From positions 45,263 to 109,262 of the forward strand of contig NZ_RXHJ01000014.1 in NCBI RefSeq assembly GCF_003955685.1: 64,000 nt of DNA. Reading direction: 5' to 3'. The notes under the pieces are model-generated. The model ran no database searches. It saw only the letters and a program-made list of their open reading frames with translations, and had not been told where the DNA came from. Of the stretch, positions 1 through 9,235 are shown piece after piece. This DNA comes from Corynebacterium hylobatis (GTDB taxonomy: Bacteria; Actinomycetota; Actinomycetes; Mycobacteriales; Mycobacteriaceae). The stretch's first letter is position 1; the number at the start of each line of letters is the position of its first letter. The position numbers were made by a program, and so were the translations under genes.

Positions 1-677
1 CCGGTGCCCACCGCGATCTCCACCGGATCGGAGACGTGGGTGTCCAGGGTCCGGGCGTTATCGAGCAGTGTCTTGGCCGGGATGAGCAGCTTGGTCTCCA
101 CGTCCGGAGCCACCGGGTTCCACTCGAAGGTGCGCAGCGCCAGACGGAAACGATCCGTGGCCGCGAGCTTGACCTGCGCACCGGAGATCTCCATGTGTAC
201 GCCGGTGAGCATGGGCAGGGTGTCGTCCTTGCCTGCGGCGGTGGCCACCTGGGTGACTGCCTCGGAGAACAACGCCGGGTCGATGGTGCCGGTGACCTCG
301 GGGAGGTTCGGGATCTGCGGGTAGTCGTCCAGCGGGATCAGCGGCAGCTCGAAACGCGAGGAACCACAGGAAAGCAGCGCCTTGCTGCCGTCGACGCGCA
401 GCTCGACGGGCTTGTTGGGCAGAGTGTTCACGATCTCCGCGATGAGTTTGCCGGCCACCGCGATGCGTCCGGGCTCCCCGATCTCTGCGGCGATGCGCAC
501 CCGGGTGGAGACCTCGTAGTCGAAGCCGGCGAACTCCAGGCCGCTGTCATCTGCGGTGATGAGCATGGCGCGCAGCACCGGTTGGGTCACCTTGGTTGGC
601 AGGCTCCTGGCCACCCACGCGACGGCGTGGGCCAGGTCATCCCTGGCCACCCGGAACGACACTGCTTGTGACTCCAT
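1..677 (-). CDS. dnaN: DNA polymerase III beta sliding clamp (partial, C-terminus outside window)
   Basis: The processivity clamp that tethers DNA polymerase III to DNA. The first 225 residues are visible, starting MESQAVSFRVARDDLAHAV, with the clamp-type pattern GLEFAGFDYEVSTRVRIAAE and LPMLTGVHMEIS in the second domain. The gene reads off the left edge of the window, so the third domain is not seen. It lies downstream of dnaA in the same direction, separated by the oriC region, which is the standard actinobacterial arrangement. The start is the ATG at 677; no alternative upstream start makes sense because a GC-poor non-coding stretch follows. Confidence 0.96.
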   Translation of the reverse strand, partial: MESQAVSFRVARDDLAHAVAWVARSLPTKVTQPVLRAMLITADDSGLEFAGFDYEVSTRVRIAAEIGEPGRIAVAGKLIAEIVNTLPNKPVELRVDGSKALLSCGSSRFELPLIPLDDYPQIPNLPEVTGTIDPALFSEAVTQVATAAGKDDTLPMLTGVHMEISGAQVKLAATDRFRLALRTFEWNPVAPDVETKLLIPAKTLLDNARTLDTHVSDPVEIAVGT

Positions 678-860
678 GCTTTCGGGCTCCTCGAAATACT
701 TGTGGTCCCCCGACACGGAAGGAACGGGCGGACCGGAAACAACAGACTCCAACGTACCCCACGGTCCGGAGAGTCGAAATCCTGTAATTCCAGGAATTCC
801 CTCCGCACCGCGCTCGCCGAGCGCAGATCCGGACCATTCTCCCCACCTCCCCTTTCTTCT

Positions 861-1090
861 CTAGTAATTACAAGTTTTAAAGAGAGTAAGAACAATAGGT
901 CCTGTGCAACCTGTGGATGGCACCGTGAATCCCAAGGTAGCCGCTTGGATCGAGCCTGTGATTCAGGGTGTGGATAACCTGTGGACAACTCCGGGCGATT
1001 GTGGATAAGTTATCCACAGGCAGACTTGTCCACAATTGCTCCACATGCGATCCACCGCTTCTCAACAGCGGAAACGTAGTTATCCACAGG
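861..1090. other. oriC: DnaA-box cluster in the dnaA-dnaN intergenic region
   Basis: The 599-bp gap between dnaN and dnaA holds no plausible gene. It contains perfect DnaA boxes (TTATCCACA or its complement) at 969-977, 1000-1008, 1010-1018 and 1080-1088, and one-mismatch boxes at 980-988 (TGTGGACAA) and 1026-1034 (TTGTCCACA). The boxes at 1000-1018 face each other with one base between them. An AT-rich stretch at 862-898 next to dnaN, and another near 1119-1160, are candidate unwinding elements. Position and box density match mycobacterial and corynebacterial origins. The function is inferred; no replication data are available here. Confidence 0.85.
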
Positions 1091-1210
1091 TCCGGCAGTA
1101 AGGGTGTCCCCAGTCACACTATGACGAATATCTCTGAAGTACAAACATGTAATTACACAGCTGTGGAGAGGGTTGTGGATTGCCGGAACTGCCTTGGGTG
1201 AATGCCAGAA

Positions 1211-1253
1211 ACCCCTGGTGGCGCCGGTGTTCTGCACCAACGTCACCAGGGGT
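1211..1253 (-). terminator. Candidate dnaA terminator
   Basis: An inverted repeat (ACCCCTGGTG at 1211-1220 pairing with CACCAGGGGT at 1244-1253, with a smaller nested GGTG/CACC pair) lies 23 bases past the dnaA stop codon. On the minus strand only a short T-rich stretch follows, so it would be a weak intrinsic terminator. Confidence 0.5.
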
Positions 1254-1254
1254 G

Positions 1255-1266
1255 GGCGTCGAGAAG
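1255..1266 (-). repeat. CTTCTCGACG recurrent motif, representative copy after dnaA
   Basis: CTTCTCGACGCC on the minus strand, just past the dnaA stop. The 10-mer CTTCTCGACG also occurs at 8806, 12547, 17305, 20539, 34897, 52519 and 55524 on the plus strand and at 38241, 48097, 52509 and 62192 on the minus strand. Copies are both intergenic and coding. The function is unknown. Confidence 0.6.
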
Positions 1267-1276
1267 TGGCGTACCG

Positions 1277-2890
1277 TCAGCCGCGGCCGCGGTTCTTGAT
1301 CAACTGCGTCAACTGCTGGATCTCGTCGTAGACGTCACGCTTCTCCGTCATCTCCTTACGGATCTTGCGGTCCGCGTACATCACCGTCGTGTGGTCCTTG
1401 CCACCGAACTCGTTGCCGATCTTCGGCAGGGAGAGATCCGTCAGTTCACGGCACAGGTACATCGCCAGCTGGCGGGCGTGTGCAACCGCACGCGTCTTGC
1501 CGGCACCGGTGAGGGTCTCCATCGTGATCCCGAAATAATCGGAGGTGACTTCCATGATCGTGGAGGCCGTGATCTCCACATCCGCGGCATCAGGGAGGAT
1601 GTCGCGCAGGGCGATCTCCGCCATCTCCTGGTTGATCGGCTCATTGATCAGCGAGGAGTAGGCGGAGACACGGATGAGCGCGCCCTCGAGCTCACGGATC
1701 GAGGACTCGAAACGTGAGGCGATCAGCTCAAGCACACTGCGGTCGACATGCGTGCCGTCCGCCTGGGCCTTTTTCTCCAGGATGGCGATGCGGGTCTCCA
1801 GATCCGGCGGCTGGACATCGGTGATCAACCCGCCCTCGAAACGCGTGCGCAGCCGGTCCTCGAGCGTTGTCAGCTGCTTCGGCGGCCGGTCCGAGGACAG
1901 GATGATCTGCTTGTCCGCCTGGTGCAGGGCGTTGAAGGTGTGGAAGAACTCCTCCTGGGTGCCCTCCTTGCCCTCCAGGAACTGGATGTCATCCACCATG
2001 AGGATGTCCAGATTCCGGTAGCGACGCTTGAAGGATTCCTGCCTGTCATCACGCACGGAGTTGATGTAGTCGTTTGTGAATTCCTCACTGGAGACGTACT
2101 TCACACGCAACCCCGGCTGCAGCACCTGAGCGTAGTTCCCGGCAGCGTGCAGCAGGTGGGTCTTGCCCAGTCCGGAACCACCCCAGATGAACAGCGGGTT
2201 GTAGGCGCGGGCGGGATTCTCCGCCACCGCAACTGCCGCACCGTTGGCGAAACGATTCGAGGAACCGATGACGAAATTCTCGAAGGTGTACTTCGGGTTC
2301 AGCGAACGCTCGCGGTTGGGGTCATGCGCCGGCGTCTCACGCGGCAGACGCTGCCCCTGCTGATAGACGGGACCGGAGGGATCCCGGTGCTGCGGCACAG
2401 CCGGCGCATTCGTCGGGTACTGCGCGTAGGAGTGCGGAACCGGGTCCTGGACCTGCTGCTGCATGGGGTACATCGGCGGGGCCGGCGGGTTGGTGTGGGT
2501 GGCCTCCCAACCGAGCTGGTGGTCCGCGATCCGCTGCTGGATTCCCCTGGCAGGAGGCTGGATCGGCGGTGGCGGTGGCGGAGGCGGGGTCGGCTGGGCG
2601 GCTTCCGGCTGGATGGATACAGCCAGGCTGCAGGGGCGGCCGGTGCGCTCGGAGAGCACCTTGACGATGTGCGGACCGAGGTCGTCCTCGATGACCTGCT
2701 TGGCCATGGCATGCGGGGTGGCCAGGACCGCGTAGCCGTCGACAAGCACAATCGGTTTCACCAGACCGAGGAAGGCACGTTGCTGGTGGGTGAAGGCGGG
2801 GATGTCGGAGTCGGGACGCTCCGACTGATCGAGTAATTCTGCCTTGATCGCCTGCCAGGTCTGGGCGAGTGACTGTTGCTCATCGGTCAC
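1277..2890 (-). CDS. dnaA: Chromosomal replication initiator protein DnaA
   Basis: ATP-dependent initiator that binds DnaA boxes and opens oriC. The 537-residue protein has the N-terminal helicase-contact domain, a long proline/glutamine-rich linker (about residues 95-190, including a run of prolines), the AAA+ core with Walker [10 protein letters not shown] at residues 237-245 and Walker [10 protein letters not shown], and the C-terminal box-binding signature ending [15 protein letters not shown]. The reading frame is open upstream to 3028, but the conserved start is the GTG at 2890 ([19 protein letters not shown]), preceded nine bases upstream by AAGGAG. It is flanked on both sides by DnaA boxes, which suggests autoregulation. 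Confidence 0.97.
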   Translation of the reverse strand: MTDEQQSLAQTWQAIKAELLDQSERPDSDIPAFTHQQRAFLGLVKPIVLVDGYAVLATPHAMAKQVIEDDLGPHIVKVLSERTGRPCSLAVSIQPEAAQPTPPPPPPPPIQPPARGIQQRIADHQLGWEATHTNPPAPPMYPMQQQVQDPVPHSYAQYPTNAPAVPQHRDPSGPVYQQGQRLPRETPAHDPNRERSLNPKYTFENFVIGSSNRFANGAAVAVAENPARAYNPLFIWGGSGLGKTHLLHAAGNYAQVLQPGLRVKYVSSEEFTNDYINSVRDDRQESFKRRYRNLDILMVDDIQFLEGKEGTQEEFFHTFNALHQADKQIILSSDRPPKQLTTLEDRLRTRFEGGLITDVQPPDLETRIAILEKKAQADGTHVDRSVLELIASRFESSIRELEGALIRVSAYSSLINEPINQEMAEIALRDILPDAADVEITASTIMEVTSDYFGITMETLTGAGKTRAVAHARQLAMYLCRELTDLSLPKIGNEFGGKDHTTVMYADRKIRKEMTEKRDVYDEIQQLTQLIKNRGRG

Positions 2891-3077
2891 CTGGTGTTGC
2901 TCCTTACATGGTTCGTCCGGTTCGCTCAGGCGCGGCCGGACTCCCCGGGGAAGGAGTCGGTGCTCTGCCAGTCGCTCACAGGATGACGCGGTATCGGTGG
3001 GGTCGGGCCGGGTATGGAGGTTGCGCACCGCATCTTTTCACAGACCTTGTCCCCAGGGGATTAGGGCCGTAACCTCG

Positions 3078-3242
3078 CTATCCACAGAGTTATCCACAGG
3101 TGTGGACAACTTCGGCCGACGAATCTCTCCACAGCTTACTTCATTGCCTGTGGATAGTTCGATTCGCCGGAAAAAGTTCTCCCACCTGCGAGGATGGGGC
3201 CCCTCCGGAAAACTCTCAACTTTAAACCGACCGTTATCCACA
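3078..3242. promoter_or_regulatory. Second DnaA-box cluster upstream of dnaA
   Basis: The 881-bp gap between dnaA and rpmH holds no convincing gene. DnaA boxes occur at 3090-3098 and 3234-3242 (both TTATCCACA), with variants at 3078-3086 (CTATCCACA), 3101-3109 (TGTGGACAA) and 3149-3157 (TGTGGATAG). They lie 190-350 bases upstream of the dnaA start, where they could repress dnaA or contribute to the origin. The rest of the gap (3243-3490) shows nothing I can name. Confidence 0.75.
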
Positions 3243-3490
3243 GGGGTGTTGATGGAGCTATGTGATTCTGTGTGAGTCCTTCCATTGTTACCCAACGCCG
3301 CTGCTGCATGTCCATCTCCGGAGATTGCAGTTCGGTGTCTCTGTGGACCGGCCAGGCCCACCCCCGTCGGGTGTATCCGGGTGGTCCTGCAGCACCACCC
3401 GGCAAATGCCCCGGTGGCTGCGGCAAAAATCCCACTGTTGTTATTTCAGGTGCCCCCGCGGGACTACCTGAGACGCACCGGCGGGTCAAT

Positions 3491-3520
3491 TTGTTCGACC
3501 ACGCCGGAATCGCGTAGTCT
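3491..3520 (+). promoter_or_regulatory. Candidate rpmH promoter
   Basis: TTGTTC at 3491-3496 and TAGTCT at 3515-3520 are separated by 18 bases, a reasonable SigA-type -35/-10 pair. It would give a leader of about 245 bases before rpmH. Assigned by eye only. Confidence 0.4.
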
Positions 3521-3771
3521 GTGATGGTCTGTCACACCGCCGGATGCACCCTTATTCCAGGGACGCGCCGACGGATGTGCGTGAGAGCAGCGTCAGCACC
3601 GAATCTTCGGGCCGCGGCACACCAGTCGCGCGTCTGTGCCGGCCTGCGCGCCACCTAGGGCAGGACATGATCCATTCCGGTTCCGTCCACAGAGGCACTC
3701 ACACCGTCAAAACATAATTCAGCGGCTGACCGGTCCCGTCCGGCCCGCCGCCTCACACAGAGGAGAACACC

Positions 3772-3915
3772 GTGGCAAAGGGCAAGCGGACGTTCCAGCC
3801 GAACAACCGTCGTCGCGCACGCGTGCACGGCTTCCGTATCCGTATGCGCACCCGTGCAGGTCGCGCCATCGTCTCGGCACGTCGTCGCCGGGGCCGCGCC
3901 AAGCTGACCGCTTAA
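3772..3915 (+). CDS. rpmH: 50S ribosomal protein L34
   Basis: A 47-residue, arginine-rich protein ([20 protein letters not shown], then [24 protein letters not shown]), the usual length and sequence for actinobacterial L34. The start is GTG at 3772 with AGGAG seven bases upstream. It is too short for common ORF length cut-offs but unmistakable. It opens the rpmH-rnpA-yidD-yidC run, with rnpA 13 bases downstream. Confidence 0.97.
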   Translation: MAKGKRTFQPNNRRRARVHGFRIRMRTRAGRAIVSARRRRGRAKLTA

Positions 3916-3928
3916 AGCAGCTGCAGCG

Positions 3929-4297
3929 GTGCTACCGAAGCGGCACAAGTTCACGTCGCCCGCCGATTTCGGCCGGACGATCAAACGTGGACGCCGCGCA
4001 GGTACCCGCACCGTCGTGGTCCACATGCTGGACCGCAACGCCGGGCCCGACGCCGGTATCGCCCAGCAGGGCGGTCCCCGCGTCGGGCTCATCGTCTCCA
4101 AGTCCGTCGGGAACGCCGTGATCCGTCACCGCACCTCCCGACGGCTTCGGCATGTCTGCGCCGGGCTGTTCGAACTGGTGCCGGCCTCCACCGATCTGGT
4201 CGTCCGGGCGCTACCCCCGTCGGGTGCGGCATCGTCGGCCGATCTGGAGCGTGACATCCGGAAGGCGTTGAGGAGACTGGGGCTCGCGGATGCGTGA
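3929..4297 (+). CDS. rnpA: Ribonuclease P protein component
   Basis: Protein subunit of RNase P, which assists the catalytic RNA in trimming tRNA 5' ends. The protein has 122 residues. The N-terminus [20 protein letters not shown] and the basic helix carrying the family motif ([19 protein letters not shown]) are diagnostic. The start is GTG at 3929, 13 bases after rpmH, so the two are co-transcribed. Its 3' end overlaps yidD by eight bases. Confidence 0.95.
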   Translation: MLPKRHKFTSPADFGRTIKRGRRAGTRTVVVHMLDRNAGPDAGIAQQGGPRVGLIVSKSVGNAVIRHRTSRRLRHVCAGLFELVPASTDLVVRALPPSGAASSADLERDIRKALRRLGLADA

Positions 4298-4556
4298 GCC
4301 CTCCCCCGCCGCCCGCGGTCTCGAGGCCGCGATTTCGTTCTACCAAAAGTACCTGTCGCCCCTTAAGATGGGGTCGACCTGCCGTTTCGAACCAACGTGC
4401 AGTGCCTATGCTCTCGACGCCGTACGCGGTCACGGGGCTCTGAAAGGTGCTGTCATGGCGCTGGCGCGGCTGAGCAAGTGCGGCCCCTGGCATCCGGGCG
4501 GGTACGACCCCGTGCCGGGTGCGGACCTGACACCAACTGACACCAAGGAGTCCTGA
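4290..4556 (+). CDS. yidD: Membrane protein insertion efficiency factor YidD
   Basis: A small (88 residues) membrane-associated protein that helps the Sec/YidC insertion route. It shows the family pattern [31 protein letters not shown] with the conserved cysteines and [15 protein letters not shown]. It overlaps the end of rnpA by eight bases and precedes yidC by six, so translational coupling is likely. Confidence 0.95.
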   Translation: MREPSPAARGLEAAISFYQKYLSPLKMGSTCRFEPTCSAYALDAVRGHGALKGAVMALARLSKCGPWHPGGYDPVPGADLTPTDTKES

Positions 4557-4562
4557 CACACA

Positions 4563-5528
4563 GTGCTCAACTTCATCTACTGGCCGATCTCGGCCGTCCT
4601 GTGGTTCTGGCACAAGGTCTTCAGCTTTGTGCTCGATCCTGGCCTCGGCATCACCTGGGTGCTGTCGATCATCTTCCTGACCTTCACGGTCAAGGCCATC
4701 ATGTTCAAGCCGACCATGAACCAGCTGCGCTCGGGCAGGAAGATGCAGGAAATGCAGCCGAAGATGGCTGAGATCCGCAGCAAGTACAAGAACGACCAGA
4801 CCAAAATGATGGAGGAGACGCGCAAGCTCCAGAAGGAGATGGGCGTCAACCCGGTCCTCGGCTGCCTGCCGATGCTCGTCCAGATCCCCGTCTTCATCGG
4901 CCTGTTCCACGTCCTGCGCTCCTTCAACCGCACCGGTGAGGGCGTGGGCCAGCTGGGTCTGTCGATCGAGGAGAACTACAACACCCCGAACTACATCTTC
5001 GGTGTCGAGGACGTGCAGTCCTTCATGGACGCCACGTTCTTCGGTGTCCCGCTCTCCGCCTACATCTCCATGCCCGCCGACATGTACTCGGCGTTCCCCA
5101 ACGTCGACTTCACCCGCATGGACACCATCCTGGTGGCTGTCCCGCTGGTGCTCATCATCGCCGTGGCGACCCACTTCAACGCCCGCATGTCCATCGACCG
5201 CCAGAAGCAGCGCATCGCCTCCGGCAGGCAGGCGGCCCCGACCGGCGACAACGCCGAGATGATGGCCATGCAGATGGGCATGATGAACAAGATGATGCTG
5301 TGGATCATGCCCGCCACCATCCTGTTCACCGGCTTCCTGTGGCACATCGGTCTGCTGTTCTACATGGTTTCCAACAACATCTGGACCTTCTTCCAGCAGC
5401 GCTACCTCTTCCAGAAGATGGACCAAGAAGAGGAGGCCGAGGAGGAGGCACGCAAGGCACTCAAGCGCACCACCGCTCCCGCACCCGGCGCCCGTGCCGG
5501 CTCAAAGAAGAAGCGCAAGAAGGACTGA
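4563..5528 (+). CDS. yidC: Membrane protein insertase YidC/Oxa1 family
   Basis: Integral membrane insertase of 321 residues with the Oxa1-type core: an N-terminal helix, a positively charged cytoplasmic loop (about residues 50-95, FKPTMNQLRSGRKMQEMQPK), the helix NPVLGCLPMLVQIPVFIGLFHVL, then three more hydrophobic helices. The lysine-rich tail (AGSKKKRKKD) is typical of ribosome-docking ends in Gram-positive YidC. It lacks the large proteobacterial periplasmic domain. The start is GTG at 4563, six bases after yidD. Confidence 0.95.
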   Translation: MLNFIYWPISAVLWFWHKVFSFVLDPGLGITWVLSIIFLTFTVKAIMFKPTMNQLRSGRKMQEMQPKMAEIRSKYKNDQTKMMEETRKLQKEMGVNPVLGCLPMLVQIPVFIGLFHVLRSFNRTGEGVGQLGLSIEENYNTPNYIFGVEDVQSFMDATFFGVPLSAYISMPADMYSAFPNVDFTRMDTILVAVPLVLIIAVATHFNARMSIDRQKQRIASGRQAAPTGDNAEMMAMQMGMMNKMMLWIMPATILFTGFLWHIGLLFYMVSNNIWTFFQQRYLFQKMDQEEEAEEEARKALKRTTAPAPGARAGSKKKRKKD

Positions 5529-5555
5529 GCCCCTGCTCCACCGCAGCACCACCTG

Positions 5556-5596
5556 TACAGCCACCGCGTTCCCGCCCCGGGAACCCGGTGGCTGTA
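5556..5596 (+). terminator. Hairpin between yidC and rsmG
   Basis: TACAGCCACCG (5556-5566) pairs with CGGTGGCTGTA (5586-5596), and GTTCCCG (5568-5574) pairs with CGGGAAC (5578-5584), leaving a three-base loop. Only a short TCGTT follows, so it is a strong stem with a weak U-tract. It ends 12 bases before the rsmG ATG, so rsmG is probably started from within or just after this element. Confidence 0.6.
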
Positions 5597-5608
5597 TCGT
5601 TATGAATC

Positions 5609-6262
5609 ATGAGCGAGACCCCTGAGCTGGCACCCGCACCCGCCGCCGCAGCCGAAGTCTTCGGTGAGCGTCTGCCCCTGGCCGAGGCCTACCACCGGTC
5701 CCTTGCCACCGACGGTTCCACCCGTGGCTTCATCGGCCCCCGGGAGGTTCCCCGTCTGTGGGACCGGCACATCCTCAACTGCGCCGTCATCGGCGAGGTC
5801 ATGGAGGCCGGTGCCAGTATCGCGGACGTCGGCTCCGGGGCGGGCCTGCCGGGCATCCCCCTGGCCATCGCCCGCCCCGACCTGCGTATCACGCTCATCG
5901 AGCCGCTGCTCAAGCGTTCCGTCTACCTCGCCGAGGTCGTCGAGCTGCTCGGCCTGGACAACGTCACCGTCATCCGGGGCCGGGCCGAAGAGAAGTCCGT
6001 GCGCCAGGCCCTGGGCACAGGTGTGGACCTCGTCACCTCCCGGGCGGTGGCCCCGCTGGGTAAACTCGCCGGCTGGTCCCTGCCGTTGGTGAGAGTGGGC
6101 GGGGCCATGGTGGCGATGAAGGGTTCCTCCGTCACGGAGGAACTCGAACGCGATGCCGCCCTCATCCGCCGGACCGGCGGTGGCAGGGCGGAGATCCTCA
6201 CCGTCGGCGCGCAGCACCTCGCCGAGCCTACGACGGTTATTCGTATCCCGCGGGTGCACTAA
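5609..6262 (+). CDS. rsmG: 16S rRNA (guanine-527-N7)-methyltransferase RsmG
   Basis: SAM-dependent methyltransferase of 217 residues. The SAM-binding motif is [23 protein letters not shown] (about residues 70-92), followed by [35 protein letters not shown] and the conserved [19 protein letters not shown]. No ribosome binding site is visible before the ATG at 5609 (GTATCGTTATGAATC precedes it), which would fit a leaderless or nearly leaderless transcript. It sits upstream of parAB as in other actinobacteria. Confidence 0.94.
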   Translation: MSETPELAPAPAAAAEVFGERLPLAEAYHRSLATDGSTRGFIGPREVPRLWDRHILNCAVIGEVMEAGASIADVGSGAGLPGIPLAIARPDLRITLIEPLLKRSVYLAEVVELLGLDNVTVIRGRAEEKSVRQALGTGVDLVTSRAVAPLGKLAGWSLPLVRVGGAMVAMKGSSVTEELERDAALIRRTGGGRAEILTVGAQHLAEPTTVIRIPRVH

Positions 6263-6319
6263 CATGGGGGAAACCAGCAATTGAAGAATGTGATTCAGGA
6301 AGAGGTCAGGTCGCAAGCA

Positions 6320-7204
6320 ATGGTTGACCAACTGCCGAAGCCGGAAGCGCCGCGTCTGATCACCGTCGCCAACCAGAAGGGTGGCGTCGGCAAGACCACG
6401 AGCTCCGTCAACCTGGCGTCGGGTCTGGCGATGCTGGGCTCGAAGGTTCTCGTCATCGACCTGGACCCGCAGGGCAACGCCTCCACCGCCCTGGGTGTCG
6501 AGCACCGCGCCGGCACCACCTCCAGCTATGAGCTGCTCATCGGTGAGGCCTCCGCGGAGGAGGCCATCCAGCAGTCCACGGCCCACGAGAACCTGTTCTG
6601 CATCCCGGCGACCATCGACCTGGCGGGTGCGGAAATCGAGCTGGTCAGTCTCGTCCGCCGCGAGTACCGCCTCCACGACGCCCTCCGGAACTCCAGTTTC
6701 CTCGAGAAGAACGACTTCGACTACGTCCTCATCGACTGCCCGCCGTCACTGGGTCTGCTGACCATCAACGCGATGACCGCCGTGGACGAGGTCCTCATCC
6801 CCATCCAGTGCGAGTATTACGCCCTGGAGGGTGTGGGCCAGCTGCTCAACAACATCTCCATGATCAGGCAGCACCTGAACCCCAACCTGCACATTTCGGC
6901 GATCCTGCTGACTATGTACGATGCACGCACTAAGCTCTCGGAGCAGGTGGCCACCGAGGTCCGTGAGCACTTCGGGGATGTCGTTCTGGGTAACATCATC
7001 CCCCGGTCGATCAAGGTCTCCGAGGCCCCCGGTTTCGGCCAGTCCGTCCTGAACTACGACCCCACCTCCCGGGGTGCCGCCGCCTATTTTGATGCGGTCA
7101 TCGAGTTCGCCACCCGTGGTGACTACCAGCCTGTCGAGGCCACCGGTCCCATCGGCGTCAGTCCGGAGACGGCCAAGCGGCTTGCCGCAGAAGCAGAAAG
7201 GTAA
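6320..7204 (+). CDS. parA: Chromosome-partitioning ATPase ParA
   Basis: Walker-type ATPase that positions ParB-bound origins along the nucleoid. The deviant Walker [16 protein letters not shown], starts at about residue 19 of the chosen protein; the second motif is [16 protein letters not shown] and the Walker B region [18 protein letters not shown]. The frame is open back to a TTG at 6281 and a GTG at 6290. I chose the ATG at 6320 ([19 protein letters not shown]) because conservation begins there, but none of the starts has a strong ribosome binding site. parB begins five bases after the stop. Confidence 0.93.
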   Translation: MVDQLPKPEAPRLITVANQKGGVGKTTSSVNLASGLAMLGSKVLVIDLDPQGNASTALGVEHRAGTTSSYELLIGEASAEEAIQQSTAHENLFCIPATIDLAGAEIELVSLVRREYRLHDALRNSSFLEKNDFDYVLIDCPPSLGLLTINAMTAVDEVLIPIQCEYYALEGVGQLLNNISMIRQHLNPNLHISAILLTMYDARTKLSEQVATEVREHFGDVVLGNIIPRSIKVSEAPGFGQSVLNYDPTSRGAAAYFDAVIEFATRGDYQPVEATGPIGVSPETAKRLAAEAER

Positions 7205-7209
7205 GTGCC

Positions 7210-8436
7210 ATCAACCAGGAAATTCGGAAGGGCGGCCTCGGTCGCGGTCTCGCCGCCCTGATTCCCTCCGGCCCCGCCCCCAGCACCCTGAAGTTCGGTG
7301 AAGGTCCGAAGCTCGGAGCCGTCCCCAAGCCCGGGGACAGCCCGAAGCCTGCGGATGACACGAAGGCGGAGGAGACCCCGAAGCGCCCGGACCGCGAGGA
7401 CCATGAGGAGCGTGCCGAGGGCGCGAAGCGCAGTCACAGCGCGAAGATGCGGGACGACGGCCCCCGTCTCGGCGACAGCGCCGCGGATGTGATCCTCGGT
7501 GGCACCAGGGGTGCGCGCGGCCAGGAGAAGCTGCGGTCGGTACCGGGCGCCCCCGCCCCGGAGGCCGTCCGTGGCACGGTGCGCGAGCCGGGCCAGAAGG
7601 CTGCTGAGAAGCCCCCCGTGGACGTCGGCGCCACCTACCGGGAGATCCCCATCGCGGAGATCGTCCCCAATCCGCAGCAGCCGCGCCACACCTTCGACGA
7701 GGAGGCGCTGGCCGAACTCGTCCACTCCATCCGCGAGTTCGGCCTCATGCAGCCGATCGTGGTCCGTCAGGCGGAGACGGGTTATGAGCTCATCATGGGT
7801 GAGCGTCGCTGGCGGGCCGCCGGACGCGCGGGGTTGAAGACCATACCGGCCATCGTCCGCGACACCGACGACGGCGCCATGCTGCGCGACGCTCTGCTGG
7901 AGAACATCCACCGGGTGCAGCTCAACCCGCTGGAAGAGGCCGCCGCCTACCAGCAGCTGCTTGAGGAGTTCGACGTCACCCAGGCCGAACTCGCCGGACG
8001 CCTCGGCCGTTCCCGTCCGGTGATCACCAACACCATCCGCCTGCTGGCCCTGCCTGTGCCGGTTCAGCGCCGGGTGGCCGCCGGGGTGCTCTCCGCCGGC
8101 CATGCGCGCGCACTGCTGGGACTCAAGCTCGGTGAGAACACCGCAGAGGCGCAGGAGGAGCTGGCCGGACGCATCATCGCCGAGGGCCTGTCCGTGCGCG
8201 CCACGGAGGAAGCCGTCACCCTGCTCAACCGCGGGGAGGGTGCCCCGGAGCGTAAACCGGTGGAACCGGCCCCGCAGCCGGAGCTGCTCACCCGCGCGGC
8301 CGACCGTCTCGGTGACGTGTGGGACACGAAGGTGACCGTCACCATGGGCAAGCGGAAGGGCCGCATGGTGGTGGAGTTCGGCGATCCGGAGGATTTCGAA
8401 CGTATCCTCTCCCTGATCGAAGGACGCGACGACTAG
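7210..8436 (+). CDS. parB: Chromosome-partitioning protein ParB (non-canonical ATC start, or assembly indel)
   Basis: CTP-dependent clamp that loads at parS. The conserved amino end [15 protein letters not shown] (coded from 7228) is in frame with the ParB core: [20 protein letters not shown], the [12 protein letters not shown] box, [18 protein letters not shown] and the helix-turn-helix [19 protein letters not shown]. No ATG, GTG or TTG exists in this frame between the stop at 7120 and an ATG at 7447, which would delete the [10 protein letters not shown] segment known to contact ParA. The best-placed start is ATC at 7210 ([13 protein letters not shown]), eight bases after AGAAAGG. The GTG at 7205 is out of frame by one base, so a missing base in the assembly is the alternative. 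Confidence 0.88.
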   Translation: MNQEIRKGGLGRGLAALIPSGPAPSTLKFGEGPKLGAVPKPGDSPKPADDTKAEETPKRPDREDHEERAEGAKRSHSAKMRDDGPRLGDSAADVILGGTRGARGQEKLRSVPGAPAPEAVRGTVREPGQKAAEKPPVDVGATYREIPIAEIVPNPQQPRHTFDEEALAELVHSIREFGLMQPIVVRQAETGYELIMGERRWRAAGRAGLKTIPAIVRDTDDGAMLRDALLENIHRVQLNPLEEAAAYQQLLEEFDVTQAELAGRLGRSRPVITNTIRLLALPVPVQRRVAAGVLSAGHARALLGLKLGENTAEAQEELAGRIIAEGLSVRATEEAVTLLNRGEGAPERKPVEPAPQPELLTRAADRLGDVWDTKVTVTMGKRKGRMVVEFGDPEDFERILSLIEGRDD

Positions 8437-8448
8437 GAGGCGCCGGCC

Positions 8449-9111
8449 GTGTTCGCCAGAGTGAACCCCCTCAGCCCGGATGCGCTCAGCAGTATCCATC
8501 CGCAGGCCGGGCGCAGCATATTCTGGGAACTGGACCCCGATGCCGCGGCGGTCGTGCAGGCCTCCGGGGATCCCGGCTTCGAGAAGGAGGCGTGGCTGAC
8601 CACCACGCTCCTGGAGTACGGCCCCTGCGGCTTCTCCCTCGAGCGCAGCAGCCGCGAACGCGCCGTCGCCACGGTCCTGTTCTGCTCACGGGAGAACGCC
8701 CCCGGTGCCGGACAGCTGCCCACCGCGCCCGTCTCCGAGGATGCGGAGGTGCTCACCTCCCTGTTCATCGATCCGGGATTCGCGGGCATCGGGCTGGAGT
8801 CGGTGCTTCTCGACGCCGCCATCATGTCGCTCGTCGAACGCGAGGCGCAGGCCGTCGAGGCCTTCGGTTGGCACACCGACTTCTTCGCCCGCGCAGACGT
8901 CGATGAACTCCTGGAGGGTCCCGTGGGCGGTATTCTGCGCTCGGCCTCCGAGATCGGCCTGATGTCCGTGTCGATCCTCGAGTCCGCCGGCTTCAGGATT
9001 ATCGCGGACCACCCGGTGCTCCCCCGCCTGCGTCTTGATCTACCACCCCAGCAGTCACTGCTCAGTGCCGCCGGCCTGGAACTGCTCTACGGGAACATGG
9101 CGGTTACCTGA
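8449..9111 (+). CDS. GNAT-like acetyltransferase domain protein (origin-region conserved)
   Basis: A 220-residue protein starting with GTG at 8449, 12 bases after parB. It begins FARVNPLSPDALSSIHPQAG and has a segment resembling the acetyl-CoA-binding part of GNAT folds (EVLTSLFIDPGFAGIGLESVLLDAAI, about residues 101-126). This position between parB and cwlM is held by a GNAT-like gene in related actinobacteria. The substrate is unknown. Presumably co-transcribed with parAB. Confidence 0.75.
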   Translation: MFARVNPLSPDALSSIHPQAGRSIFWELDPDAAAVVQASGDPGFEKEAWLTTTLLEYGPCGFSLERSSRERAVATVLFCSRENAPGAGQLPTAPVSEDAEVLTSLFIDPGFAGIGLESVLLDAAIMSLVEREAQAVEAFGWHTDFFARADVDELLEGPVGGILRSASEIGLMSVSILESAGFRIIADHPVLPRLRLDLPPQQSLLSAAGLELLYGNMAVT

Positions 9112-9130
9112 CAAGGGCGGAAGATACGGA

Positions 9131-9226
9131 GGCGTCGTCATATGTCACATCAACAAATTATTTCGCCCCTGACGAACTGGGGCTATACGGAAAAATATGC
9201 TTGTTGATGTGACATATGACGACGCC
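9131..9226. mobile_element. MITE-like element with 26-bp perfect terminal inverted repeats
   Basis: The 26 bases at 9131-9156 (beginning GGCGTCGTCATATGTCACAT) are repeated as an exact reverse complement at 9201-9226, with 44 bases between. Both ends are flanked by the same pentamer ACGGA (9126-9130 and 9227-9231), as expected for a 5-bp target-site duplication. The interior has a small hairpin (GCCCC/GGGGC) and no coding capacity. It separates the converging GNAT and cwlM genes, so it could also act as a bidirectional terminator. No second copy is visible in this window. Confidence 0.75.
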
Positions 9227-9235
9227 ACGGAACAC

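Noticed and set aside
3243..3771. Several short frames between the DnaA boxes and rpmH
   Set aside because: None has a ribosome binding site, codon bias or recognisable sequence; the region looks like a promoter and leader.
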